A stretch of 64,000 nt of DNA from Topomyia yanbarensis. Lineage: Eukaryota; Arthropoda; Insecta; Diptera; Culicidae. The notes beneath the pieces are model-generated. The model did not search any database. It was not told the origin of the DNA and worked only from the letters and a program-made list of their open reading frames with translations. Made by a program: the position numbers and the translations under genes. Positions 21,985 through 33,795 of the stretch are shown here, one piece after another. Every line of letters begins with the position of its first letter. The first letter of the stretch is position 1. The stretch covers positions 366,102,271 through 366,166,270 of the forward strand of contig NC_080672.1 of NCBI RefSeq assembly GCF_030247195.1, given 5' to 3'.

Positions 21985-22510
21985 TGTTGGTACCGCGGAT
22001 AGAGACTTCCGGACGATCTCGACTCATGATGGTGCGAGCGCGGGAGTTTGTAGGTTGACGCTTGAGATTGCGTTGGTAAGTTTATGAGTGTTTATCAGGG
22101 GGTAATTATGTTTGCGAGTTCGTGGGCGTAGGATGCTTGGAAAATCGCGACGGGCTCTAACGTTTGTACGTGATTTTGTAACATATTTGCGTGTGTTCTT
22201 GAATGGTCGCGCGAACCGTGAGTCTGATATTAAATTTTCGGTGTGCGGTTATAATTCTGGCAGAGAGTGGGATCCCTTATATCGATAGGGTTCCCGGTCA
22301 TGTCGCCATAAGACGTGTTGTCTAACAGGTATGAGCGCATTTTCTTAATTGGTCCAGCTGAAGGCATGTACCTAGGCTTCTAGGATCAAGGATAGACTTC
22401 CGAACGTGACCGATTCGTAATCGCGTGCGTGAGGGCACTTTTGTACGTTCCCGCTTGAGACCGCGTTTGAGAATGTGTGAGTGTTAAGACGTTCACTATC
22501 ACCATCTTTA
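21985..22510. repeat. CpG-rich degenerate tandem repeat, copy B
   Basis: Same family as 16262-16978: CTTCCGGACG near 22007 and CTTCCGAACGTGACC near 22388 (about 385 bp apart), and GGTCATGTCGCCATAAGACGTG at 22296. The Cys-rich exon-like segment is not present in front of this copy. Confidence 0.7.
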
Positions 22511-22784
22511 CTAACCCAGCTGAAGGCGGGTGTAGAATGGCAGTATAAGACTCGAAAAGAAGAAATAAAAGACAATATATGAGAGACGTAATAGATTAGA
22601 CAGGTACAATATACAGCTGAATTTATGATCATCACATGAAAGATATATATTAGTACTTCAAACACTACTAATACTTGAATAGCCAACCACCATACATAGC
22701 ACATCCTTTCTCAATTATCTATTTGTTACTGGTTGATTGTTGGTTGTGAGCAGGTAAATGGAGGAAAGGTATAAAACAGAAAAA

Positions 22785-22865
22785 AGGCTCACATCAGCCC
22801 TACCGGCCTCCTCGATACACCACTATCGAGGCGTATTGTAATCAACATCTTGAAGCGGGCTTCTT
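22785..22865. repeat. Short dispersed repeat with 8-bp hairpin, copy 1
   Basis: Shares with 58010-58085 the stretch AAAAAAGGCTCACAT...CCTCCTCGATACACCACTATCGAGGCGTATTGTAAT (broken here for length). The core CCTCGATA-CACCAC-TATCGAGG is a perfect 8-bp stem. Both copies follow a CpG-rich array on the same side. Confidence 0.6.
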
Positions 22866-22869
22866 ATAT

Positions 22870-24404
22870 AAATCAAATCCTGAGTAGTCAGAATGATTAT
22901 TGACATGAAAACTAATTAACATCTAGTAGTAGAACTTGGTGCAAATAGAAACTAAAAAGAGCGAAGGTCCTTATATTTAGATAACTCTATTAAATCTATT
23001 CTGGCTTGATGATGTTCACAATACCGTCAATCCCATCAACCTGTGAGAGGACAAATTTACCAGAAATATTGATTCTGCATGTTTAATATTACATCAGTTG
23101 TGGTTTGTATACAAATTAGTTTTTGTTGACTCTCATCAATATACCTTGATAAACTAGTTGTCTACGAAAGCTTCCGCCTAAAACCACGAATCTACCACTC
23201 AGTTCCATTGGAAAACGCTCATGATATGAACCAACAAGTAAGGTGCAAAAAAAGCAAAACAAGGAGTTCTCGGTTTTCACAAACAGCAACCTACCATCCA
23301 ACCGCTCCAGCTTTTGCCAATGTAGAAACTTATTAATAAACAACCAGATACAGTGGGAACGCAAAAGGATAGCGCAAGGGTGCAACATCCAACAGGAGTG
23401 AGGACGCTTGGGCACGTACACTCGGAGCGCATATGAATCAAAATATAATAAAAGCGGGATGCATCGTATCGAAAGATTCATGTGTATGGTTATAGTGCTG
23501 TAACCGCCACCGGGGAGCAATTCAAAAGTGCATCCATGTGGTGTATCATTGCTCTGGTGGAAGAGTTGCTAGCGTTGCATACATGTTTCTGACATGCCGG
23601 GGAATAGGCTAGGAATAAATTGAAGGAAAAAAAATGTTCAAGTAGTCTGCCAGACTGTGTCTATTACAATTACTAACAAGAGTGTCTTCAGCTCAGTTGC
23701 GGTACTTTCAAAGAGTTGAAACAATAGTCACTTACAAAGAACGAGAGCTAATTTGTGTGGTTGATATAGCGGGAAGTGAGAATGCTCGTATCGACATTCG
23801 GCGGATGCACGTGGAGCATGATTCACTGTATTATTACTATTATTTTTTCAATTTTATGTTATATCTAATTATTTTGTTTAGATTGCGTTACATTTCAAAT
23901 TCAATATATTGGGTATTCAGCCGCAAATGGGTACTTTTCCTCCCTATTATTGACATGATTCGGTTTATTATTATTATTAAGATATAACATGTTTTCGCAG
24001 TTAAGTGATTTTTGCAGTAGGAAGTTGTAAGCCTACTTGTCATGTGTATTCGGAGCTGAAAAAATCTTATAAACTAACGTATAACCAATAACGAAAGCTA
24101 ATCGTGGCAATTGGTGATTGCAACGGTTTTTGTCGGAAATTGCTTATAATAATGTTCGTCATAATTTCTAATGTTTCTGTATTTGCGAGTCTGTGCAATT
24201 CGTTTGTGCTAAACCAGGGAGGACGTAACAAAGTCATCATTGGTTGTTGAAAGAATTTATATTTCCTCTGCACTCAAGCATTCGACTCTGCATTAAATTT
24301 CGGTCAGTGTGGAAAGTTAATGAATCAAGCAGGCGGTGGATCTGAGTGTTGGTTTCGGTAAATACAAGCCGAAATAGGTAACTGATTTTGAAATTTCGCA
24401 GCAC
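22870..24404. other. Unassigned DNA
   Basis: No supported gene. A 134-codon minus-strand frame (23116-23520) has no domain. A short plus-strand stretch around 23735-23830 reads as ELICVVDIAGSENA and is discussed as a finding. Confidence 0.35.
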
Positions 24405-24690
24405 TTATCGGTGCGGCCAGGGTGTTTGAACGGATTTCGACTTCTCTTCGAACTCACGATAAGCAATCCCTACTGGCCATGTAGACGCCCGTCATAGCCT
24501 TATCTTTGAGATCCGTGGAAATGCCAACTTTGTAGGAGACAAAATTCAGCGTTCTAGGATACCTACCACGAGGGACCAACTTAACGACAGTGATGTCCGA
24601 ATTTCCGAGGAGGTCTGCCTTTAGCTTGGTGACACTTTCATCAGGAACATCGAGCGAAATTCATTCGTACGGTGACTCTCGAAGCGATCA
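24405..24690 (-). pseudogene. LINE ORF1 fragment, decayed
   Basis: The minus strand encodes DITVVKLVPRGRYPRTLNFVSYKVG and, after a frameshift, WPVGIAYREFEEKSK and a stop (split here for length). The pattern 'KL.PRG....L.FVSYKVG ... WP.GI..REFE' is the kind of conserved block I associate with the C-terminal part of ORF1 in jockey/CR1-type mosquito LINEs. In-frame stops lie upstream, so it is dead. It is on the opposite strand to the larger LINEs nearby. The family assignment is from memory. Confidence 0.5.
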
Positions 24691-24966
24691 GTCAATCGTT
24701 ACAGTCCGTGTAGTATACAGCGATAAACAATAGTGCTAATTCAATTTCAAGGTTATCTTGAGCATTCTCCAACTCTTCTAAGTTTTGGACTTTTTTCTTT
24801 AGTGTGTGTGTGCGTTAATCGTTAGTCGACCAGCAGAGCAGTAGCAGTGCTTCGTGCCTAGTGAGATGCCTGGATACCGATTTCCAAGATAAGTAGCGCT
24901 ATTATTTTACATTCCCCTTCCCTGGTTGTCCTAATAACGTACACTGGGCAATAGACCCGTGTAAAA

Positions 24967-26580
24967 ATGACCTCCCCTGACAATGGTTCGCGTCAAGGTT
25001 ACGTGGATGTCGAAACAAAATCAGCTCACCGGCTCAATGTATATCCAAGCTCAGCCATCGGGCCCTCCGCGATCTTCTTCCGGGCCAAAGACATGAAAAT
25101 GTTTGAATCTATTAAAGATTTCTCGAGTTCTAACGGAACGATATTTGGCCGTGACAGAAAAACCGAAAATTCACCCTGATAAGTTTCGTGTGCTGATAAA
25201 TAATTTAAATCACGCAAATGTTATTGCTGGCTAGGGGCCCTTTACGAAGAAGTATAGAGTATATGAAGTCTGTGAGGTCGTTTCCGATTCGAGTTTGAAT
25301 TGTGCTGATCTGCTGACACAGGTTGGCTGTTTTAAAAACCCCATGCTTCAGCCAGTGAAGATACTGTAGTGCAAACGTTTGAATTCAGCAGCATCAGTCG
25401 CAGCTGACGGAAAGAGGACATATTTCAACTCAGACTCTTATCAGGTAATTTTCGCTTGGTCTGCTCTACATGATTACCTCCTCTTTAACAAGGTTCGTCC
25501 ACCTCACAAAGGAGCAACTCGGGTCAAATCCTGGCCAAAATTATTTGTTTCTGCTATTCCTTTTATTATGCCTTAATATAAACAAAAAATAGACAATAAC
25601 AAGTCTTTGGAACAATTTGGCATCTATCCACCTACCAGTGCAAAGGTCAATTTTCTATATCCTTTCGAATACTAGTAATTTCGAAGTGAACTTTTGTGAA
25701 TGCATTTGTTTTTCCTGTTGCACAAACAGTTGATCAGTGATAAATGGGGAAGAAAAGGGACGCCTGTGCATATTTTCATAGAGATATATTTTGAAAAACA
25801 TAGTATTTAGCCCTACAGCATTTTGGTGTACCTCAAATTAGTAAAAATTTCAATATTTTCAAATCGCTTGAAATTTGTGGATCGGACAAGTCCGGAAGAG
25901 TTCGAATGGTTATTGGACAACTGGAATCTGGTTTTGTAATACTGCTTCAGCAACTTTGCCGGATCTGGCCGTATAATGTAACTTTTTTATCCTTCAAATT
26001 TGGAATAAACTGTTCAAAAAACGAATTTTTTAAGGTTGGTGCAATGGACAGCAACACTGCGGTTTTTCGTTGGTTTTAGCCTAAAGTTATACAAATGGCT
26101 GTGTTAAACTACGTTTGTAATAATATTGTCTTACTTGATACAGTCATCATCACTAGAAAGCGATATTGCTGGATATATAATTAAAATGATTAACAAACCC
26201 CCCAAAATATCACCATTTTACATACATGCAAAAAATGTTTAACAATTTTCGGCATACTTCTAATTTTGCCACGTTATTCAGCAGGTTTTTAGGTATGTAA
26301 AAAATAACAAAAAAGGAAATCAAAAATAAAATTTTGATTATTGACCAGGAATTTGTTCTAGTTACTCCTCTGTGCAGGTGCAGGTGTTCGTTTTTTTGTA
26401 CAGCGGATCATGAACTGTATTAATTGCAAACAAATGGGGTACACAGCCCCTAATCTAGCAATAAGGGGAGGTAATGCAGTGGGAATCCTGTGGATGATTC
26501 CTGTGAAAGGGTAGTAATAAAGTTCTCTGACATTGTGGAAGGTATTTCTACAGCTTAAAATATTTCTGATCCTCTTAAAA
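24967..26580 (+). pseudogene. Decayed ORF1 of I-clade element
   Basis: Begins with an ATG after an element-like 5' UTR. Fragments match the intact ORF1 in order: GPSAIFFRAKDMK (compare GPWVVYFRTGEK), a VGCFKNPM segment, LFNKVRPP near 25490, then after an interruption MNCINCKQMGYTAPN (first zinc knuckle, 26410-26455) and KFSDIVEGIST/DPLKR near 26520-26580. Knuckles two and three are missing. It contains many frameshifts and stops. Confidence 0.75.
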
Positions 26581-26590
26581 GAATCCTAAT

Positions 26591-26859
26591 CAGGGTTACC
26601 ATATTCACAGATTTTTCTGAAATGTCACGGATTTTTTTCACAATTTTTGATCACAGATTCTTTCTCATAGATGACAGATTTTTGGCATATTGATAAAAAT
26701 TTCACAGATTTTCCCAGATTTTTGGAAATATTGTGATTTTTCACAGATTTTTTGGAAATTTATCACAAATTTTCACAGATTTTTTTTCCTGTTTTAGTCA
26801 TCACAGATAGTAAAAAGATTTTTTTGGCCGGAACAAAGATTTCTATGTGGCATCCCTGA
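26591..26859. mobile_element. MITE inserted in ORF1 relic
   Basis: The left end CAGGGTTACCATAT and right end ATGTGGCATCCCTG are imperfect inverted repeats. CCTAAT flanks both sides (26585-26590 and 26860-26865). Comparison with the intact ORF1 (around 5945-5975) shows the joined flanks restore the alignment, which confirms the insertion. The interior is a series of CACAGATTTTT-like phrases. Confidence 0.75.
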
Positions 26860-29197
26860 CCTAATATGCTTTCTCCCCCCAGTAAAAACATTCTTGATGT
26901 AGTTCACTGCAAAATGGCCCCTCCTTTCAACGGATGTATCCTTCGATGGCTAAATCATCGAACGAGGTCATGGATCTGATCACTTCTCTAAAATTAAATT
27001 GCAGAATCATTATGACGAAAATTGAATTGATGAACACGAATCCCTGAAGCGCGCTCGAGCGCGTTAGACTTGCCCCTCTGCTCGACATCGCTGCGGTTAG
27101 ACTGCACGTGGAAGGTAGTCCCTGATCCCCACGGCAGCGACCATCTGCCAATCGTAATTACTATTGCTAACGGTTCAGGGCCACCAAATAAATCAATGTT
27201 TCGTATAACCTCAAACGAAATATTAATTGGAAGAGCTACTCGTCCGCGATATCCGGCAAAATCGGGTCCACACAAGAGCTTTCTCCGGAGAAAGAGTGCG
27301 AATTCCTGGCTGGCTTGATTCTCGACACTCAATCTCAGACCAAACTCTCGCGGGCGTCCTCCCAACCCATGGTGGGACGGGTACGCGAAGAATGCCGCCG
27401 CCTAAAATACCTTCCGACACGACGGACTATTCGGTAGCTATCGACAGTACGCGATGTTATAAACGCGAATGAAAGCCAAGAAACATAGCTACTGGCATCG
27501 GTTTGTTGACAGGCTAATGAGAGAAACATCGATGAGAACCCTTAGGGGCGTGGCCCAGCGCTTACGAAACCGAAACAGTACTAACGAGAGCGTGGAATAT
27601 TCAAATCGTTGTCCGGATTTCGCCCCGTCACAGAAAATCTACCGTACCGCGTCTCCTCATGATTACGCAAACGAACCACCTTTTTCGATGGTGGAGCTCT
27701 CAATTTCTCTCTTATCATGTAACAATAAAACCTCAGGGCCAGACAGAATAAAATTTAACATGATAAAGGATCTGCCAGAATACCAAGAGACATTTGTAAT
27801 AAGTGCCTAGAGAGCAACATTTTTCCTCATGACTGGAGGCAAGTGAAGGTCGTCGCCATCCAAAACCCAGGAAAACTAGGCTCCAACCACAACTTGTACA
27901 GACCGATTGCAATGCTGTCATGTATCCGGAAGCTTTTCGAGAAAATGATCCTTGTTTCGCCTCGACAATTGGGTCGAAGCAAATGGCTTACTGTCACATA
28001 CACAATTTGGCTTCTGCAAAGGCAAGGGGCGAACGATTTCCTTGGGTTGTTCTCAACAGAAATTCAAAAGGCATATGCTAGCAAAGAGCAGATGGCATCA
28101 GTTTTCTTGGATATTAGGGGGCTTTTGATTCAGTTTCTGTCAAAATTATTTCTGAGAAGCTGTACCAGCATGGTCTTTCAGGGACATTAAACAGCTTATT
28201 GCTACACTTGTTATCGGAAAATCAAATGCATTTTTCGACATCATGATTTAGCTACATGGACCTTTCCCAGGGCTCATGTTTAAGCCCCCTTCTCTACAAC
28301 TTTTACGTGAATACCTTGACAATTCCTGCACGCTAAAACAGCTTGCAGATGACGGTGTGGTCTCTATTACAGATTCCAAAGCTGTAGATTTGCAAGGACC
28401 ATTTCAAAATACCTTGGACAATTTGTTTGCTTGGGCCCGTCAGCTGGGTATCAAATTATCCACGGAAACAAACTGAGCTAGTCGTATTTTCAAGAAAGCG
28501 TGAACCAGCGAAACTACAGCTTCAGTTAATGGCTAAAACTAATGCTCAGGTTTCAACATTCAAATATCTCGGGGTCTGGTTCGCCTCTAAAGGTAGCTGG
28601 GGAAGTCACATTAGGCATCTAAAACAGAAGTGCCAACAAAGGATCAACTTTCTTCGTACAAAAACCGGAATATGGCTAGGTGCCCACTGCTCATCCAGGA
28701 GACCTGATCAGGCTGTACCAATCAACGATATTGTCGGTGACGGAGTACGGGAGTTTCTATTTCCGCTCCGCTTCGAACATACATTTCATCAAACTAGAGC
28801 GAATCCAATATTGTTGTTTGCGTGTTGCTTTGGATTGCATGCACTCGACTCATACAATAAGTTTAGAAGTGCTGGCAGGCGTCCCTTCGCTGAAAAATTG
28901 ATGTTGGGACCTCTCATATGAATTGCTCCCGTTAAATTTCCAGAGGTTTGTCGTGCTCAATTCTCAAACCCGATTTATGTCATTGTACTTCGATTACATG
29001 ACATAAAATATCAATCCTTCTTCATATTATCCCAACCGTGTCAATCTCCCTAATGCTTCTGATTCAACTGTATTCTTCGACACATCCATGAAGGACGAGA
29101 TTCGTGGAATTCCGGATCACATACGTCCGCAAGTGATCCCAGGCATCTTTCACAGTAAATTTCGAGAAGACGACTGCAACAAGATGTTTTAAACCGA

Positions 29198-31855
29198 ACT
29201 ATGGTCCCAAAGCTGTATTTAGGAAGACAAAACTGTTTGCGCCTAAACCGGCGTTGGTTTTAGATATATAGTATCTTCGGCAAATTTTCTTAGAACTTTC
29301 TTGCCGATTTTTTTATATTAGTTAAATTAGGGTGGTCCTTGTGGTTATGGTGTTCAAAGTATCAACTTCTTAGATATGTAAAATTAAGCTACATAATGTT
29401 CTACAAAGTTATAAATCAATCAAATTGAAGCAACTTTTCTGAATAAACTATGGGGCTATCTCAAGGGGTGAGTCGCTTAGCACAAATCGAATTGTGCTCA
29501 CAAACAAACAGCATGGTAGCTTGTGCCGCAATGTGCCACGGTGTGCCACGATGTGCCATGGTGTTCAGTAAAACAAAAGCAATGGTTGCTATGATTATTC
29601 AACTACACTTTGTTGACAATTTTTGAGTTGTCAAAAGTGTGCCTCATTGTGCCACACATTGTGGTAACGAGTGAAATGATCGCGCATTACTGTGAATCGT
29701 AATCTTATATCGTGTTATCGTAGGTGATACAGTGTGTATGGCACATTGTTCTAAGCGACTCACCCCTTGGGCTATCTCTAATGGTTCATGTGCTATGATT
29801 TTTGCAATATTTAAGGTGGGGTGGCTCTTTAAAAATTGATTTTCTATTAATATCTTTTTATGTGTTAATTTCTCGCCAATACTTTGTTCTAGAGGTTTTT
29901 AGAACTTTTATAAATACACATTTTTGCCGAAGCAATGAAGTTTCTATCTCTTTTTTTGCACAGTTACAGGCGATTTTCAAAACAAAAATGGTTTTTTTCG
30001 AAGCTATATATCTTCCAACATTGCAAATGGATTTTCAATATTTTAATTTCATTTGAAAGATCGAAACTTTTCTAGTTTTTGGTGAAAAAACTGCGGGAGC
30101 GTTTCTGTAAAAAAATTAATAATTTTTGAAAATGGTGTATTTTTCAACAAAAATCGTTCATAGCTTTTCAAATAGATGAGATAATAACTTTGTTACTTCA
30201 GCAAAAATATTCGCCATAAAAAGTTCTAAAAGTGCTACAAACAAAGTATTTACGATAAATCAATGTCTGAAGTGACAAATGAGAAATAGTGATTTTAAGG
30301 GGTCACGTTTTCATCGCTCAATCTCTTATGGCAAAATCAACTGAGAAATAGTCATTGTGTGTGATAATGCCGAATGTCAGGGCAATTCTATTGGATTTGT
30401 AAACGTTTTTGAAAAAACAGTCTACGGTACATCTAAATGGTACAGTGGATTTACAGTAGTGTTATCTGCAAACTATCATTAATTCTAAATCGGCCAACAA
30501 AAATTATCTATGCTCACTTAAGTAAATCCTTTTTGGTTTGGACTAGTGCTCAAAACGAGTGCTAAAAAGAAAATGCTTTTGTTCACGTCTTGTTATCTTA
30601 AAATAAAATCTTGAAACGAGTTTGTTATTCATAGCAGCAGAAATTATTGTATGCTTTGTCAACATTTATGCAATGTTTGAAACTATAAATTAATTATCGA
30701 CTATAATGACGGCTGTGGGAAAGATTAACAATTTTTTGTTACTTCAAAATAAATAAAAATAAGAAGTCTGAAAATCGCTAACCGCGAACTGGTAAAATAA
30801 CTCATAAAGCATAATTCCCTAGCGTCTATATAATGCATGATGACGGTTGCTTTATTGGCCACGTAATAGATTTATTTAGAGTTTACTATAGTACACTATT
30901 AACACTATTGTAAATTCACGCTAACATGTAGTTGTAGGTAGAATGTTGTGTTTTCAAAAAGTGTCACATATTCAAAAGATTTTCTGTGACTTTTGGTATT
31001 ATCACATACAATGACTATTTCTCAGTTGATTTTACCATAAGAGATTGAGTGATGAAAACGTGACCCCTTAAAATCACTATTTCTCATTTGTCGCTTCAGA
31101 CATTGATTTATCGTAAATACTTTGTTCGCAGGACTTTTAGAACTTTTCATGGCGAATATTTTTGCTGAAGTAACAAAGTTGTTATCTCGTCTATTTGAAA
31201 AGTTATGAACGATTTTTGTTGAAAAATACACCATTTTCAAAAAATAATGATTTTTTTTTACAGAAATAACGCTCCCGCAGTTTTTTCTCCAAAAACTAGA
31301 AAAGTTTCGATCTTTCAAATGAAATTAAAATATTGAAAATCCATTTGCAATGTTGGAAGATATATAGCTTTGAAAAAAACCATTTTTGTTTTGAAAATCG
31401 CCTGTAACTATGCAAACAAAAGAGATAGAAACTTCATTGCTTCGGCAAAAATGTGTATTTATAAAAGTTCTAAAAACCTCTAGAACAAAGTATTGGCGAG
31501 AAATTAACACATAAAAAGATATTAATAGAAAATCAATTTTTAAAGAGCCACCGTACCTTAAATATTGCAAAAATCATAGCACATGAACCATTAGAGATAG
31601 CCCCATAGTTTCTTCAGAAAAGTTGCTCCAATTAGATTGATTTGTAACTTTGTAGAACATTATGTAGCTGAATTTTACATATCTAATAAGTTGATACGTT
31701 GAACACCCTACCCACAAGGACCACCCTAATTCAACGAATATAAAAAAATCGGCAAGAAAGTTCCAAGAAAGTTTGCCGAAGATACTACATATCTATAACC
31801 AACGGTTTAGGCGCAAACAGGTTTGTCTTCCTAAATACAGCTTTGGGACCATAGT
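29198..31855. mobile_element. Long-inverted-repeat (foldback-type) element A
   Basis: The outer end ACTATGGTCCCAAAGCTG is mirrored at 31838-31855. The left arm runs from 29198 to about 30368 and includes a 308-bp nested MITE. The right arm runs from about 30998 to 31855. Without the nested MITE each arm is about 850 bp and nearly complementary throughout; the central spacer is about 630 bp. Twin open frames in the arms (29802-30056 and 31325-31570) are the same sequence read twice. No transposase is seen. It interrupts the RNase H region of the decayed I element; the TSD is not clear. Confidence 0.9.
29462..29769. mobile_element. hAT-like MITE nested in element A
   Basis: 308 bp with 19-bp perfect TIRs beginning CAAGGGGTGAGTCGCTTAG. 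The 8-bp duplication GGCTATCT lies at 29454-29461 and 29770-29777. The other arm of element A supplies the empty site (GGGGCTATCTCTAATGG, as reverse complement near 31585-31605). An 8-bp TSD and a CA...TG terminus fit the hAT superfamily. The interior includes CAATGTGCCACGGTGTGCC-type repeats. Confidence 0.88.
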
Positions 31856-33795
31856 GCGACGGGTCAAGCCTCAACGGCTCCACTGACTTCGGTATATTCA
31901 ATCAAAACCTCACCGCCTCATACAAACTTTGCCCACCGATCATTACTTTATTGTCTCGGATAGCCTCAGCTCAATCGAGGCTCTTCGTTCAATGAAACCT
32001 AGAAAGCACATTCTATATTTTCTGGGGAAAATGTAGGAGCGTACAAAATTACTTTAGGTTGGGCTCCCTCGCATTCCAGGTAATGAAGAAGACTCTTTAG
32101 CTAAGGCGGGCGCTTTAGAAGGTGATGTATATAAAAAATCAATTTGCTCCAGCGAATTTTTCAGTATTACTCATCAGAGAAATACCCTCGAAAGTTGGCA
32201 AACTTCATGGTGCAATGGGGAACTAGGAAGGTGGCTACATTCGATAATCCCTAAGATATCGACAAAACCTTGGTTCATGGGGATGGATGTGGGTCGGGAT
32301 TTTATTCGCGTGATGTCTCGGCTCATGTCAAATCACTACACGCTGGACGCTCATTTCCGAAGTATTGGGCTCGTGGCTAGCGATATCTGCACCTGTGGCA
32401 ACGGTTATCACGATATCGAACATATTGTCTGGGCATGCGCCAAGTACTGTTCTGCCAGAGCTCAACTATTGGATTCCCTTCGGGCCCGAGGAAGATCACC
32501 CATTGTCCCGGTTCGCGCGATCTCCTCTATATGTCCCTCGTATACACCTTCCTAAAACCCATCAATATTCAGATTTAGCAGCCCATATTATTTTTCTGAT
32601 CATTCTCAGAAGTGTCCTCTTCCGCCTACCGTACCCCATCGATGGTTTGATGCGATTCCAAGATGATACAAAACAGCTCTGTCGAATGACCCAACAAACA
32701 CGAGATCTACAGCACAACATCACACGCGCAACGCGGTGTGTTGCCGATCCGCATCTGAGCCGTACTACGAAAGTGTCTGGAGGAACCCCTGCCGGCTCGA
32801 GGAAGACCACCCGGCGTTCCAGTACATGATGCATCCGTCCGAATTTGTAATCCTTACCGTTGATTCCCGATGCCGGAAACTGAAAGTTAATATCTTCACC
32901 CCCCCCCCCCCCCCTGTCAGACTTGTCCACCTTCTCTCCCCTGTCTTATATGCCCCCTATCTTCTAGTTTTAGTTGATCAATTATAATCTCGTTAAGAAA
33001 TGCCCAACAGTAACAGTACTAAAAAATAGCCCTAGTTAATCCCTCTAATCTTTATAAAATTTAACCACTCCCTCTAGTTATTTCTAGTTTTAATATGCTT
33101 GTAAAATGTTCCGCTAAGATAATAATTAATTGCTCCAATAATCTCGCTTCTAAAATCCTAAAGCATTACTATACAACAACACACAAAATGACTCCCCCAA
33201 TCTTACAAATATTATATTATCCCCTTTTGTATATGTATAAATTAGCTGTAAAATTTCTTTAGTTTCATTATATAAAAACAAAATAATATTTAAACTCCCT
33301 AGTTTTAAGAAATTCAAAATGTAAAACAAAGTAAAACTGGCACCTTTAAGCTAACGCAAAATGCCTTATCAAATAAACAAATTGAATAAAACATCACGCA
33401 TGACTAGGGGATTGCTCAAAAAACACAAATAGTGTTTTCGATTTTGGAGGCTAGCGTCAATCCAGCACTAGCTTAGTCCTATCACTCAGTTATTGTCGAA
33501 TTCTGATGCGACAAAGTCGAAACGCGAATTCCATAACTAATTTAGGTATAGGTTTTGTACTCTTCACGCGCCAAAATGGTTTTAAACAATTTTCTCCTTA
33601 ATGAAGAAAAAAATAGCTTTCGCCAAAAATTTTCTCCATTTTTTTTCGCTCGAACCGTCAACGAGTGCGGACGCCTCTTCAAGCGCTCCGCAAGTAATTT
33701 ATTAATTAGTATTTTTTTTTTTACCTACGTAAACAAACATCGCGCGCGTGCCTCGTAAGTTACAGTGCTATTGAACTTCAAGTAATAGTAAAATA

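Larger units (their letters stand above)
26935..32575 (+). pseudogene. Decayed ORF2 of I-clade element
   Basis: In order: ORF2 start region (26930-26970), a gap removing most of the endonuclease, the endonuclease end with DPHGSDHLPIVI (about 27120), an RT with SCIRKLFEKMI and LADDGVVSI (about 27900-28370), YLGVWF near 28570, the thumb region to 29190, then the 29198-31855 insertion, then the RNase H region (TDFGIFN, SDSLSSIEAL) and the C-terminal CTCGNGYHDIEHIVWAC near 32390. Numerous frameshifts and an internal deletion in RNase H make it non-functional. Confidence 0.85.
24830..33391 (+). mobile_element. Decayed, multiply interrupted I-clade element
   Basis: Collinear with the complete element: ORF1 remnant, ORF2 remnant, 3' UTR with a poly(C) tract and the terminal phrase AAATAAACAAATTGAATAAAAC. 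Frames are broken throughout. Later insertions are a MITE (26591-26859) and a 2.66-kb inverted-repeat element (29198-31855); about 0.8 kb of unrelated DNA (about 25580-26385) also interrupts ORF1. The 5' boundary is not sharp and no TSD was found. Confidence 0.85.

Noticed and set aside
23116..23520. 134-codon minus-strand ORF with a possible short intron and a VDGIDGIVNIIKPE terminal exon
   Set aside because: The candidate exons do not join in a common open frame; upstream frames contain stops.
29802..30056. ORF shared with 31325-31570
   Set aside because: It is the same sequence read in both arms of an inverted-repeat element, with no domain and frame differences between the arms.
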